Source: Gnetum montanum (Eukaryota > Streptophyta > Gnetopsida > Gnetales > Gnetaceae). From it: a stretch of 64,000 nt of DNA. The notes beneath the pieces are model-generated. The model was not told where the DNA came from. It did not search any database and saw nothing but the letters and a program-made list of their open reading frames with translations. The stretch spans positions 1-64,000 of the forward strand of contig MNCI01023672.1 in the NCBI GenBank assembly GCA_015680685.1. The letters run 5' to 3'. Position numbers and translations under genes: made by a program. Position 1 is the first letter of the stretch, and every line of letters begins with the position of its first letter. Positions 1 to 11,850 of the stretch are shown here, one piece after another.

Positions 1-1078
1 TCATGGTCAGCAAGCTTGAATGCTCCATTGTTGTGGGCCTTGACGTCCAAGAAAGGCCATTCTCAATTGGCTGAGAATTTATTCGTGGGTTTGCAAATGG
101 CCTTGAGGACTAGGTTCCCTTTCTTAATTGGGAATTAATGCTAATTGTAATAGTGTTTCTATTGTTGCTTTTCTTGGTAACACTTAATGTGATCAAGCAC
201 CTACATGCACTCTTCCTCTATCAAGTCGAAGTCCATAATTCTCAACTCATCATTCTAAATCTTGTCAATAAATTTTGAGAGGATCACATGGAGTGATGGA
301 ACCTACAATTCAAGAGGAAAAATGGCTTCAAACCTATAAATAAGATTTTATGGTATCTTACCTACTATTATTCTACGTGTTGTGTGGTAGGCCCAGAGTG
401 CATAGACTAATTGCTCATGCCATCGTCATCTGCTATTGGTGAGCATATTATTTAGAAGGTTGATGATGACTTTGTTTATGGCCTCCACTTGGCCATTCAC
501 TTATGGTAATATAGTGATGAAAAGAAATGTTTGATATTGAAGCATTCACAGAAGGCCTTGGTTTTAGCATTGCTAAAGTATGGCCCTTTATCCATTACCA
601 TGGTCATGGGTAAACCAAAATGGATCACTATGTTATTAAGAACAAATTTGCAAACCTACTATGACATTGTCTTCCTAAGGGGAATAGCCTCAACCCACTT
701 CGTAAAATGCTCAATTGTGATTATAATGAAGTTATGTCCTACAAAGGACTTAGGCGTTATAGGTCTAATGATGTCCAAACCCCAACGTTGGAACAACCAC
801 GTGATCTACATTGTATGTAGTTTAGTTGGTGGCATATGCATTAAGTTATCATGCCATTAACATATGTTACATGCTTTGACCTTGGATATGCAATTGTGCT
901 TCATGTAAGGCCAATAATAGCCTAAGCATATAATTTTCGCTGCCATTTCCTTGGGTGCAATGTGACCTCCACATAGTCCCTTGTGGACTTGTTCAACAAT
1001 CATTTGAGCTTCACTGTTACTAATGCAAGTTAATAGTATGTCATCGTAGGATGTACAACATAGTATATTATTACCCAT
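1..1078 (-). pseudogene. Integrase of element C (5' part, runs off the window)
   Basis: Integrase inserts the element cDNA into host DNA. The zinc-binding N-terminal part is read from 1078 down to about 857, with the motif GLCGGHIAPKEM followed by GYYWPYM and a terminal CNIC. The DDE core follows below 815 with a GLDII segment (first Asp), the tract HFTKWVEAIPL, a VMDKGPYFSN segment (second Asp) and an NGQVEAINKV segment (Glu). All three catalytic residues can be read, but in different frames and between stops. The C-terminal GPY part is not in the window. The closest relative here is the integrase of element I (27683-28863). Confidence 0.8.
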
Positions 1079-1590
1079 GATGGAATACCACCATGATCAT
1101 TTATGCACTACATCCTTTTGGATAGTGGTTAAATGTTGCAAAGTCTCACCCTATAGAAGGTATACCTTGATGTCGTCATACCACTCTCTTTCGTGGGTCA
1201 TGCTTACTATAGCTATGGATAAAATATTGATAGTTTGCATGATAGGCATAGTTCAATCCACAACTAAGATGGGAAATGCGTGGAACATGTTAGGTGCAAT
1301 GGTTAAGACTAATGTTGCTAGTGCATTAGCTATGGCATTTTCATTCTGAGGAATATATTGGACATCAACAGTTGCGAACTGTTTAAGAAAGTGTTTTGCT
1401 AGGTTATAGTAAGATTGTAAATGTTGGGCCTTATAGGTGTAAACCTTAGTTACCTAGTTAATCACTAATTGAAAGTCACCTCAAATTACTACATTTTGGA
1501 TTCGTAGGTTGTGAGCTACTAGGATACCTCTAAGGAGACCTTCATACTCTACCACGTTATTTATGCATGGGAATGTAAAATGATATGTGA
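1079..1590 (-). pseudogene. Second (aRH-type) RNase H of element C
   Basis: This is the extra RNase H found in Tat-lineage gypsy elements, placed between the usual RNase H and integrase. The clear motif is FPCINNVVEYEGLLRG, matching FPCTNNVVEYEGLLRG in element I. Further on GDFQLVINQ stands where I has GDSQLVVNQ, and ANALATL where I has ADALATL, so the last catalytic Asp is replaced by Asn. The N-terminal piece carrying the first Asp (FDGAS in I) is missing. The reading jumps from RNase H1 straight into the middle of this domain at the single N base at 1591. The missing part corresponds to roughly 340 bases in I. Confidence 0.75.
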
Positions 1591-1591
1591 N

Positions 1592-3060
1592 ACTACGGAA
1601 AAGATAGTGCCTCCACTTCTTAAGTGCAAAGACTAAGGTGAGGTAATTCTTTTCCACATCATTATACTTTTCTTCATGGGAAACCAATGCATGGCTTAAG
1701 TAGTATACTAGGGCCTCTATGCCATCATCTCATCTCACTTTTGACAAAGTAGAGAAGAAATGGACATGTTTAAGGTAGCAAGGTAGATGTAAAAGGGTTT
1801 ATTGACTCAAGGAGGATGAACCATTAGAAGTTGAGCTAGCTCTTGTTTAAGGTTGTCAAATGCTTCTTAGCATTGATCTATGCACTCAAAGTGGATTCTT
1901 TTTTGAGAAAATGTTGCATTGGCTATGACTTATCAGTCAATTTTGCAATAAACCTATGCATAAATTGAAATCTACCTTGCAACCCTCATAGCTCCTTAAG
2001 ATTAGGTGGTGCTAAGTTAATTATGGCTTTAACCTTATCAAGGTCTACACGTATGCCTACTTTAGATACTACAAAACTAAGCATTTAGCCTATCTTAACA
2101 CTAAAAACACATTTCTTTAGGTTTAACTTAAGATCATGTTTCAAACAATGTTTAAGTACCAGGTCCAAATCATCTACATGATTATGTGTTTCTCTGGACT
2201 TAACTACAATGTCATCAATGTAATCATTGAGCAAGATTAACATGTAATCACTAAAAATGTATGTCATTGCATGCTGCTAATTTGCTCCTACATTCTTAAG
2301 TCCAAAAGACATGATGGTGTAATAGAACATACCCCAAGGGGTCATAAAGGTTATGCTAAGTTGGTTCTCTAGGTTGATCTGAATCTAGTTATAGCCCAAG
2401 AATCTATCCATAAAGGACAACAAGGCATGACCAATTGTGGTATCAACCAATTGATTAATACTAGGCAATGAGAAATTATCTTTAAGGGTTAGCTTATTTA
2501 GGTCCTAGAAGTCTATGCAAATGCATATACTTCCATTTTTCTTGGGCACCACCATGATGTTGGAGACCCAATCCACATAGTTAACAATCTAGATGAAACC
2601 AGCTTTGTAAATCTTGGTGATTTCATCACAAACTACCAATGCCACCTCAGGCCTAACCTTACATGCTTTCTACTTGACTAGCTTAATTCTAGAATCAAGT
2701 ATAATGTTATGTTTCACTACATGAGGATCTAGGCCTAGAATGTCTCCATAAGACCATGTGAATGCCTTAATATTATTGTTGAGCACTTTAGCAATGTTCT
2801 AAGCATGTTGAGGCTCTAACAAGGAACTAAGTTTCAATGATTTTTCCTTTTCACTAGGTGTTGTTGTAGGGATTTCAATGAGGGGATCCTGAGTGACATC
2901 ACCTACATCTAGATCGAGAGCCTTAACTAGATGGTATGGCCAATCTAGCAGTGCCTCTATGGATGTTATGTATTCATCGTAGGCTATGGGCTCAAGGTCT
3001 AGGAATTGTGGATCGATGCATCACGTGAGATCACCATGAGGCCTAGAGAGAACCAAAGGT
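1592..3060 (-). pseudogene. Reverse transcriptase plus RNase H1 of element C
   Basis: RT copies the element RNA and RNase H1 removes the RNA strand. Read on the minus strand, the region starts with a pol connection containing WSYGDILGLDP. It continues with DWVSNIMVVPKKNGS, the finger/palm tract TFMTPWGMFYYT-like and the active site YIDDIVVKS at about 2222-2196 (catalytic Asp pair present). The thumb has LKLNLKKCVFSV. RNase H1 survives as EKYNDVEKNYLTLVFALKKW and HYLF near 1690-1600 before the junction at the N. Stops are frequent, often TAG. It lines up with 25540-27000 in element I. Confidence 0.85.
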
Positions 3061-5152
3061 GAGAGACGTTGCTTGTGCATATTCATGTTGTATTCTTTTG
3101 AAAGTTCTACAAAAAAACCAAAAAAATATCAAGCTGCACCTATCTTAATGAAGTTGATATACACAAAATGAAGGAAAGAAATGCAATAAAAATTTTCCTA
3201 AGTACGCACATGCATTGTTAAAGAAAGTAAACATGTTTGTGCTAGTTTTAGGCCTTAACAAGCTATGTGTGCTAGTTTAAGATCTTAGTGAACCATGGAT
3301 TTAGCAAATTTGTCATTTTGGATAAGGCTTGGTGCATCGAAGAAGTAAAATAGGCCTAGGCATTCACTAGGAAACTAGAAAAGTAAAAAAACTTTCTAAG
3401 TCACTAAACTGCAAGAAAAATTGAAAATTTTTCTAAGTCTGGGTGACTACACTCCCACTAAAATATGCTCCCATCCAACTATGCTCTCCACTATGCAAAC
3501 ATTATTGAGTGTAGTCTCGAGGTTGGTAAGTCATTATGTGGTTCTAAGAGGGTATAAAGGTGCATTTTTATTATGGGTAAGTTTGACATTTTTAAAGTTG
3601 CAAATGTAAAGTTTCAGAGTGTAGACTTGTTGTTGGAGTGCACTCCTAGTGAAAATAGTGTAGTTGCTACTAGGATGATGCATCAAAGTGGACACCTACA
3701 CCCTAGACTTGTGAACATGGATGAGGAAGGATGGGCACTAGGCCACCTACCACAAGCACATGTGGAGGAGAGGAGGGTGCCATCATCTACTAGGTACCCC
3801 AACTACACTCCTTATTTTGCCATTTTTTCACCTTTTTCATTTATTTTTTATGCTTCTGGGTTTTGGACATGGATGTCGGTAGTGCCCTACCATGGCAAGG
3901 ACCATGACCACCACAACCATTTCGGCTACCATGGTAGGGAGGTCAGGTGTTGGGAAGGGGTTTGAGAGATGAGGGTTTTATTATGCTATATGTGGGCATG
4001 CATGACTACTATTGTGATTTTTTTTGTAGGTAAGGGTTTTGTGAAGGCTATGGCCACTGTGGCGATTAGTGTGACTACAAGTGTGGGCTTCCATAGGGGT
4101 CACATGGGGGTCCATAGGGCTAGGTAGGGCTTGTTTGCTATGGGGTTTTCTATAAGATTTTTTTATCTTAAAAAATTTTGTATTTTGTCATGTGGAAGGC
4201 ATGGGAAGAGTGAGGATTGGGGCTTTGGTAGTGATCCTTGGGCCATTGCTCATAGGGTGGGGGTGTCATGTGGGGTTCTATCATTTTTCGATTTTTTATT
4301 TTTAAAATTTTATATGGATGTTTTGGTGTAGGGATGAGGGCACTGGTAGTGGCCAAGGTGGCTTACTACAAGGCAAGGGTGTGGTAGTTGTTTGCCCTTT
4401 AATTTTTTTTGTATTTTGAATAGGCATAAGTATGGGTTAGGTGCATTGGGGCCACAACGGGTTATGGGGTAGTTGCATCCCATAGCACAATAGGGGCTAT
4501 AGGGATGTTGTTCCCTACAATGTGGTCACGCAGCCATAGGGACCATGATGGGAGGCTTGGCACCAAGGGCACATTTTTGATTTTTCTATTTTTTGCATGG
4601 TGTGGGAACCACGACCATGGCCACGATTGTAGAGATCACAGTCGTGGTTGACGCTTAGCATGCATGGCATGGTGAAAATGACAGTGGGGGTGCACGGTGC
4701 CATAGTAAGGCATAGTATGTGAAGAGGGTGCTAGGTAGTTCATAGCACCATGGCAGATCACAATGTGTAGGGAGAGCATTGTGGTGATATTCAAGACCTT
4801 ACTCCTTATAGGCCACAACCATAACTACACTCCTTATGTTGGAGATGTACTTGATGTCAAGTGTTCATCGAAATGGCATCTACCCAACAATTAGTATTCT
4901 TTTCTTTTTGTGACTACACTCTATGGAGAGCATAGTCAGGGAATTAGAAAAAAATTTGTAATCTGGGACTACACTCTCAAGTTTTCTAGAGCATAGTCAA
5001 GGTAATGCAGAGTTAGAAAAATTTATGGTTTTTCTGGACCACACTCAACTAAGGCAACCTAGAGTTAGAAGAAATTTGTTACTTTTTGGACTATGTTGTT
5101 TGGAGTTAGAAAATTTTTGGAAAATTCTATAAATTGTACTCAATGTTAAACT
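3061..5152 (-). other. Linker of element C upstream of RT, with an unexplained GC-richer block
   Basis: The 3100-3430 part has the linker composition seen before RT in element I, including tttaag/ggcctta copies of the TTAAACTAGCAC-type motif on the minus strand (about 3240-3300). From 3430 to 3630 and 4890 to 5152 the sequence repeats pieces like gactacactct, gagcatagtc and gttagaaaatttttgg. The same pieces occur in the C 5'LTR (44640-45180). Between them, 3640-4860 is richer in G and C, with many CCATGG/GACCATG words, and matches nothing else here. ORFs in it (for example 3573-3965) have no recognisable motif. The segment may be a decayed LTR fragment or another insertion. Confidence 0.45.
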
Positions 5153-7277
5153 TGTAGTGATTGAAAATGTTGGTGGTTGGAACATCAAGAGCTCACCGGG
5201 CATACAACCTAACCCCGGATCTATGCAAGGGTCATGTTGAATGTAAATGGATGCGGGATGCCCTAAATGGTTTGGTCAATCAGATAGGGACTTAAGCGGT
5301 GTATAATAACCTTTCATAAACATTGGTTTTAAGGCTATTATATGCACGTTGAGTGATAAGAGATGAACATAAATCAATTGAAAATAATGCAAAACATAAA
5401 AATAACAAAACAAAATGAAACAAGTTTAGGTAAGGAAGTGCACCACCCCAAGATTGGGGATCTAATCTTTGCTGAAATGAAGGAGGTGTACAATAGATGG
5501 TAGTGGGAACAAGCATAGCTTGCAATGAAGTAGTATGGTCACAGTTCCTCAAACTGCTATCAATAGCTTGCCAATAGGGACCCTCTACTTGCCAGTCTCC
5601 TTGCCAAAGTTGATCACTAGAGAGCTGAAATGCCATGATCTCAACCAAAAAGAATCCAACCATCAGAGAAGTAATTACCAAAAGACAACAATGCCAAAAG
5701 CCAACCCCTTGAACTTTTTTTGCCAAGGTATTTATAGATTTAGATGTGGGAGGAAAATGTGGTTTGAGTGCCATGTGTCCTGGGTCCCACAAAGTGTGGA
5801 CGTGACTATGCCATGCTGCTGTGAAATGTTGAAAACTGCTATGCTGTGACCATACCGTAAATGCTACATGTGCTAAAGTCTAGTGAGCTACTATATTTGT
5901 TGCAAAGAAAAATGTCAATCAGTAAATGCAAAGTGAAGCCTGTGCTCTAGGACTACATCTTCCCTACTCTTGCAAGTAGGGTCAAGCATAGGGACAACTT
6001 TGGGGATGGTTAGGGGGTGCAAAATAAGGTAAACTTGCTTATTTCACCTATTGGAGAGGTGTCGGGATGAGAATAACTATTGCTAACTAGTTCTGTAGGT
6101 AACTGAAGATGTCTTGAGGTTGCTACGTGAGTGTTATGCTGTTTACACTCTCTAGCATATGTAGCATAAATACCTACATGCTACGCTATGCTACGTTGCA
6201 TAGCATAGCATAGTGTAGCCACTGGTCTTAAACGAAATCTTGCCTATAAGCCAAAAATACCTGTCTGAGGCCTAGCTAGGCAAGTGACTATAACCCTATC
6301 TTTTATGCTGAAAGGTCTTGGGACCTACTGAGTTCATATTTGGGACACTTTGGTGTTTTGCATTCCTTCTATGCTATGCTATGCTGTGTAGCATAATGCA
6401 GCATAGCAGCCAATATGACATGCATCCTCACTTGGTATTGTAATGCTTTGTCAAGAAATTGTGCTTGGAGCTTGATGGTGATGCGAGACAGCCAGTGTTG
6501 GAGGCCAAAATATGGCCAAGTGCAGTCTTCTTACTGAAAGCACTTGGTAGAGAGCCTTCGTGTGTTCTATCATTGCTACACTATGCTACACTACGTAGTG
6601 TACCATAGCATAACACCCAGCTTGGCTTGGATTCTAACTTAATCTTGAAAATTTTTTGTCGCATGATGTCAGTCATGTCTTGGCATGTCAATGGAGCAAA
6701 CCTGTTCATCAATTGAAACCTGGGCAAATGTGCCTACTCCATCAGAGCCATCTAAGTGGGAGCATTGCAAGAGTGTGTCTTTGCTACGTTGTGCTATACT
6801 ATGTAGTGTAACACTTGAGTGAAGAGGACCTTTGATGAAATTTGCCATATTTTTGCTATGTCACTTTGCTCGTGCATCAAGGATGAAGTGGGGTAGATTA
6901 TCTAGAGCGCTGAGTCATCATCAATATGCATCTTTGATACCTGTTTAGTATTCTTGAGGCCTACTACACTTTCCACTGTAGTAGGTTTCTTTAATTAGAA
7001 AACTTGCCAAACTATTTAGCTCATCCTGAACACTTTTGGTAGCTCCTAACATGGTCTCTAGGTAGACTGTCAACCAGGTCGAGTACCAAGCTGGGCAGGT
7101 TGGACAGCTCAACAGGCCTATCAGCCAAGGTGATAGAAAACTTGCCAAACTATACAGTCTACTTTCAGTGCCTACATTCTCTGGATGATCCATCATGATG
7201 CTACACTTGTGGAAATCCTTGCCTAAATTTCAAGACTTTGCTAAAGCATCAGGATCCTAAAATTTTATGGTATTTCA
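5153..7277 (-). repeat. LTR D (minus strand), left terminus of B
   Basis: On the minus strand it begins TGAAATACCATAAAATTTT directly after a polypurine tract and ends CATTTTCAATCACTACA. Its U5 end (cttaagtccctatctgatt... ggggttaggttgtatgcccg) closely resembles the U5 of the B 3'LTR, so both belong to one family. Length is about 2.1 kb. A TATA box (ctataaatacc) reads on the minus strand near 5727-5737. Arrays of gctacgctatg and its complement fill 6120-6830. The usual primer-binding site does not follow its U5 end, which supports calling it a 3'LTR. Confidence 0.7.
5727..5737 (-). promoter_or_regulatory. TATA box of LTR D
   Basis: CTATAAATACC on the minus strand. It matches the CCTATAAATACC core promoter in the LTRs of I, B and C and sits at a comparable place inside the LTR. 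Confidence 0.55.
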
Positions 7278-7294
7278 ATGGCCCCTCTTTGTTG
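7278..7294 (-). other. Polypurine tract before LTR D
   Basis: On the minus strand the bases read CAACAAAGAGGGGCCAT, immediately before the TGAAATA start of LTR D. The I element has CGACAAAGAGGGGCCAA and B has AACAAAGAGAGGCCAT in the same place. This is the plus-strand priming site of reverse transcription and fixes D as a 3'LTR. Confidence 0.75.
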
Positions 7295-7944
7295 ACGTCT
7301 AGAGGATTTACCTGAGAGACTTCAATAAAGGATATGAAACACCATGAAGAACCAGATGCTAACATCACTCTCCAGTAGTCACTCAAATGTTGCATTGCTC
7401 TATGCTTGGGAGTATTGGGCTAGTTATGTAAGGAAAGGGAGCAAAGGATGAATTTGGGGGAACAGGTTCAGGGGAGGAAAAGATGTAACATAGCATGATT
7501 CCTTGTCGAAGTGCTTGTGAGGGAGTTGGTGTGCATGGACATATTTCTTTTGCTGAATTTTGACCTCTCATCGCAGTGCTTAGAGATGGTCATTTTGAAA
7601 TAGCTACGATGCCATTTGTTTTGGGTACTTGTCCCCTTCCTTTTTTTTGAGCTTTTTTTCTCTTTTGTACTTTTTCTACTTTTCTTCTACTCTTCAGCCA
7701 TGTTCACTTGGAAACAACCTTGTTGTTGCAAGGTAGGTGTTTCCTCCCCAAGATGAGTTATGTTACATCCCTGTGGGGCTTTAACCTACTTGCAAATGCT
7801 TCCCATGAGGTGAGTTGTGTTACGCTCATCATGGAATTGGTGGTTGGGCATGTGGAAGGGCTTTATATGCATTAGGAAAGCTTGTAAAGGAGGTGTTAAA
7901 AAATAAAAGTATAAGGAATGAGGTTGGGTGGGTTGAGAGGGGGG
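7295..7944 (-). other. 3' tail of a minus-strand Tat-like element, fused to the B 5'LTR
   Basis: Non-coding tail read on the minus strand. It carries two copies of the conserved tail stem-loop (about 7801-7835 and 7744-7776), the pattern also found in the tails of I and B. At its far end it joins the B 5'LTR head to head at 7944/7945. The first few LTR bases (TGAAA) are replaced there by a G run. No convincing coding region was seen, and it contains T-rich stretches near 7620-7690. Confidence 0.6.
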
Positions 7945-9322
7945 CATCACAAAAATTTGGGCCTTGGCATCACGATTGCAAATATGGCTAAGTGTCAAAA
8001 TGGTGGCACTTTGCCCATATTTTTTCAAGTGTTGAGTGTAGTCAACTCCAACTACTAGATTTGCAAAATTTTTCTGTGTCAGAACAATGGCACTTTATGC
8101 ACAAATGTTGCTCTATGTAGCGTAGTGCAATGTAGCACCTGTTACGCTACATAGCATAGTAGAGCATAGCACACCTATTATGCTGTGCAGCGTAGCATAG
8201 TGTAGCACACTATTACACTGTGTAGCATAGCGTAACGCAACGTAGCACCCTGTTACACTACAGCGTAACACCCTGTCTACTGCAGCATAGCACCTTGTCT
8301 ACTATAGCGTAGCACCTAGTCTACTGTATCATAGCACCCATGTCTACTGCATTATAGCACCATGTCTACTGTAGCTTAGCACCGATGTCTACTACAACCT
8401 AGCATCATGTCTAGCATAGCAACCAGTGTCCCGTGTCCCACACGTAACATAGGATAAGCACAATAGATGGTGTCCTGTGTCCGCACATAACATGGGATGA
8501 GTGTAGCAGATACCATGGTCCCACCCACCACACTACCATGTGTCACCTGATCCACGTTTTGGGCTAACCCTAGCCTTATAAATACCCCCACACCCTAATG
8601 TTTCAAAAAAAAAAAGAGAAGAAGGAAGGCTTCCATTTTCTTTCACCAACAAGGTAGTTGGCACTTCCATTTTCACATTTGGCACTTTAGCATCGTAGCA
8701 CTTAGCTCCATGGGTGAATGAGACCCAAAGCACACCACACTGACATAGAGGCATAACTACATCGCACGATATACTATAGCCCCATTGCAGCCTAGTAGAA
8801 CATCACATGGTGCACCGTGGCTACTGACTCGATAGGCACAGTTCAACACAGTGAGCACCAAGCTTCATAGCCTAACACCTTTGAGGTTGTCATTATGCTC
8901 CCACTATGCCTATTGTACATAGTGTATACCTTTGTGAATTAGCTATGCTCCCTATTTTGGGGTGATGCACTACTGTTCTCAAATTTTGTTATATTTCTCA
9001 AGAATTTATCTTTGGAATTTATCATAACACTTGTATTTTTCTTACATTTTCATACATATTTTCATGTTCACATCACAGTTCTCAAGCAAGGACACCCTGT
9101 TACACTCTAGCTATCTTGGACCCAATGCTCGCACGTAACGTAGTATGAACCTTTTTCGCACACACTTATTTTAACACCACATAAGTCCTTGTCTAATTAA
9201 CAAGACCATTCAGGGCACCCCATTTCCATTTTCTCTAGCAAAGCCTTTTCACAGATTTGGGGTTAAGCTGTGCACCTGATAACCTTTGGGTGTTCTAGCC
9301 ACCGATGCTTTTGGTCACTATA
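7945..9322 (+). repeat. 5'LTR of the + strand part of B
   Basis: It matches 33317-34815 along its length. The shared stretch starts at caycacaaaa, so it lacks the first five bases (TGAAA) of the intact 3'LTR, and it ends GGTCACTATA. It is somewhat shorter than the 3'LTR, mainly in the GTAGCATAGC arrays (8110-8400). The first 100 aligned bases differ at 5 positions, but a later 100-base stretch (from about 8690) differs at about 20, so the divergence is patchy. A TATA box lies at about 8574-8589. Confidence 0.8.
8574..8589 (+). promoter_or_regulatory. TATA box of B 5'LTR
   Basis: CCTTATAAATACCCCC, the LTR core promoter. It aligns with CCCTATAAATACC at 34068-34080 in the 3'LTR. Confidence 0.6.
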
Positions 9323-9345
9323 GTTTTTGGCACTAGAAGGAGGGC
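9323..9345 (+). other. Primer-binding site of B
   Basis: gtttttggcactagaaggag follows the 5'LTR directly. It aligns with ttttctggcgctagaagaag in I and gttttggtgctaggaggg in C, so the family consensus is near TTTTGGCGCTAGAAGGAGG. The priming tRNA could not be named from memory. Confidence 0.6.
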
Positions 9346-9985
9346 CTGAAAAACATCCCATGTAGCGTAACAGCTACGTCACGTGTAGCATAGTAGTGTA
9401 GTAGCTACACCTTGTGTAGCATAGTGTCTACGTCATTTGTAGTGTAGTAGGTACACCTTATGTAACATAGCGACACTGTCAGTGTAGCAGTCCATAAACT
9501 ATCTACTGAGCTACACTTCTTGTCTACTGTGTTACACTACTTGTGTCCTATGTAGCGTAGCGACCTTGTCAGCATAACAATTCCCAAACTATCTACTGTG
9601 TTATGTTGCCTATCTACTATGTTATGCTACCTGTCTACTGTGTTATGTTGCTTATCTATTGTGTCACACTGCTTGTGTCTTATGCAGCATAGTTGTCCCT
9701 CTTAGCTTAGCAAGCTCCAGTGTAGTGAGTGTAGCACCAAAGTTGACCATTTTTAGCAGTTTTCATGCTTAGTATTTTTTCTACATTTTCATACTTAGTA
9801 TTTTTTCTGCATTATTACACTTAGCCATTTTTTTCTATATTTTTATGCTTAGCCATTTTCTTGCTCCTGACAGACTTAGTCATTTTTCTACCATTTTTTA
9901 GAGTTAGCCATTTTCTGCAAATAGCAACTCTCATAACCCATCTATGAATATGAATCTAGATCAACCTTCCATGTTGGTGTCTAAC
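9346..9985 (+). other. Leader of B between primer site and gag
   Basis: Non-coding leader. Its first 350 bases are dense in gtagcatagc/gctacgtc words and the phrase tctactgtgttacgctac, much like those in the B LTRs. The 9750-9910 part is T-rich with repeated ttagccatttttct. No ORF of note. Confidence 0.5.
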
Positions 9986-10849
9986 ACATTTGACATCATA
10001 ATCCAGCCAAAGTGTGCCACACTAAGCCATGAACAATACAATTTTGTTTGTTCCAAAATCCAAGCAAGACTACCAGTGGATTACCTTGATTTGGATGCAA
10101 AACAGGACTATGAATGAGTGCACCAGAATAGACAGGAGTACAACCCCTCCTTTTTTGACATAATCCCACTCACAGAGTCCTACCACTAGTTATTGTCCGA
10201 ACTCATCCATGCAAACAAGCATCATGCAAGGACAACCTATGAGGAAACCTCAAAAAATAAGGAAGATGAGTTTGAGGCCTGCTCTGAACATGAGAGCTAG
10301 CCCTACACTGTCTTCCAATGAACACTCCCTAGTACAACCCCTCTTCGGTTCAGTCCACCCATCCTCTTTGAGATGGTGACCATGCCAATTTAGCCTTCCT
10401 TGTAAGCAACCAATGCATTTTTCCAACACTATGCTCATGCAGGGGCCACCTCTTAGTCCCAGGCAACTCAAGCATCCTACGTCCAACCTGTCTCATTGGC
10501 ATCTATAGTGTCTGTCCAACCCATATGCATGTGACCTACTTCTACCACTGCACCCATCACTCAGCCAACACATCAATAATCGTCCGCTATGATGTTAAAC
10601 TAGCAAACTCCATAATCAACAATTCTGCCCTATGCTATGCAACCAACTCAAGTCCAACTAATGCAACTAGCTGGCACACCCGTAAGCTTGGATTAGGCAT
10701 TCAAGCTAATCCAAATCTTGATGGAGGAGATCAACCAACTCAAATCTACCTCCTCTGACATCATCAAGGTGATGTACTTCTATGAAAATTACCCCATAAG
10801 TCCTACGATACCACCCCTAACTCTTCCAACTAGGATCCAACTACCTTAG
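9986..10849 (+). pseudogene. gag of B, N-terminal part (split by solo LTR J)
   Basis: Gag forms the virus-like particle that packages the element RNA. The readable tract includes VDYLDLDAKQDYE and FFDIIPLTESYH. It lines up with the N-terminal gag of I (PLDLNEIEEK, FVPIPGISLPLTQAY) and of C (CLDLESK, IDFIPLIKPYQ). A Pro/Gln/Thr-rich middle follows, then LTLPTRIQLP just before the J insertion. The reading resumes at 13121 with FTKYNGEGDPNAHL. Stops (many TAG) interrupt it. The true start codon is uncertain. An ATG near 9948 is possible. Confidence 0.65.
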
Positions 10850-11556
10850 TGTTGGCACATTTTTACCATTTCATGGAACAGGTGGACTTATTTGCAAATG
10901 GTGAGGTACAAAATCCTAATGAACTGAAACTGTTCAAGGAGGATTATGTTCTTTTTTGTAAAGAATTCTGTAACAGTTAATTAACCATGAAGTTGGAATA
11001 GAAATGAAAATGTTGCTGAATTGAATGTTTTGAAAATCAAGGGATAATGACATTGCAATTGGGAATGTTGGCATGAGGGTTTATCTAGAGTCAAAAGAAA
11101 ATGGTGTATCAATTGTAGATATCTCTCTAGCTTATGATAGAGTAGCTCTAGTTACTTTTTCTATAATAAAGTGTAGAGAAGATGAATATGAAATCAGGCT
11201 TGATATAACTGGGATTACATTCGAGGTGCCACAAATTAAAATGTAAGAGTACAAATCCACTTATGCATTTGGTTGTATACGCATACATATATTTATACAG
11301 CAACCCATGCATCAAATCCATGGTTATTATCTCTACTACTATAATATAAATAACAATAAAATATAATATTGATTTAAAAAGGGAATTTATGTAACAATTG
11401 TTCAAAGTCCTATGAGAATTGAACACTTGTAAATTGAAATGGTAGTTATAACCACCACAAAGGCCACTTGTCAACTACAACCTCTTTATCTCCACAATGG
11501 CCACTTGTCAACTAAATGAGACACGTGTCAACTGCAACTTGTTTCTCTCCATGGTG

Positions 11557-11770
11557 AACACTTGACAACTAAATGAAGACACTTGGCAAATGAATGAAGA
11601 CACTTGGCAACTAAATGAAGACACTTGGCCATGGAATAGGACACTTGTCAATTCTAGCTTTTTTATCTCTATGGTGGTTACAACCACCCAAAATTGTTGT
11701 AACTTACCTAACTTGTTGGGCAAGTAACCTCCTAACTTGTTGGGCAAGTAATCTCCTAATTGGTTGGCCA
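11557..11770 (+). repeat. Short tandem repeats in LTR J
   Basis: Three or more 21-base units near ACACTTGGCAACTAAATGAAG run from about 11557 to 11660. Two copies of a roughly 24-base unit (acttgttgggcaagtaacct) follow at 11707-11770. They lie just upstream of the TATA box, the usual place for LTR enhancer repeats. Confidence 0.7.
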
Positions 11771-11836
11771 AGTTACTTGGGAGAGAAGTTAGGTGAGATA
11801 TTTTTGAATATGTAACTTCCCTACCTACCTTGGAAC

Positions 11837-11850
11837 CCTATAAAAAGGCT
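11837..11850 (+). promoter_or_regulatory. TATA box of LTR J
   Basis: CCCTATAAAAAGGC, in the centre of the LTR and about 180 bases before the polyadenylation-like gaataaag. This supports the + orientation of J. Confidence 0.6.

Noticed and set aside
3573-3965. 130-residue + strand ORF
   Set aside because: No motif, no relatives in the window, and it lies in a composition-biased block where stop codons are rare by chance.
5292-5792. 166-residue minus-strand ORF
   Set aside because: It lies entirely inside LTR D and crosses its TATA box; no known domain.
8100-8420. CRISPR-like or satellite array of GTAGCATAGC words
   Set aside because: Units vary in length, alternate with their complements, have no unique spacers and lie inside LTRs of a plant retrotransposon.
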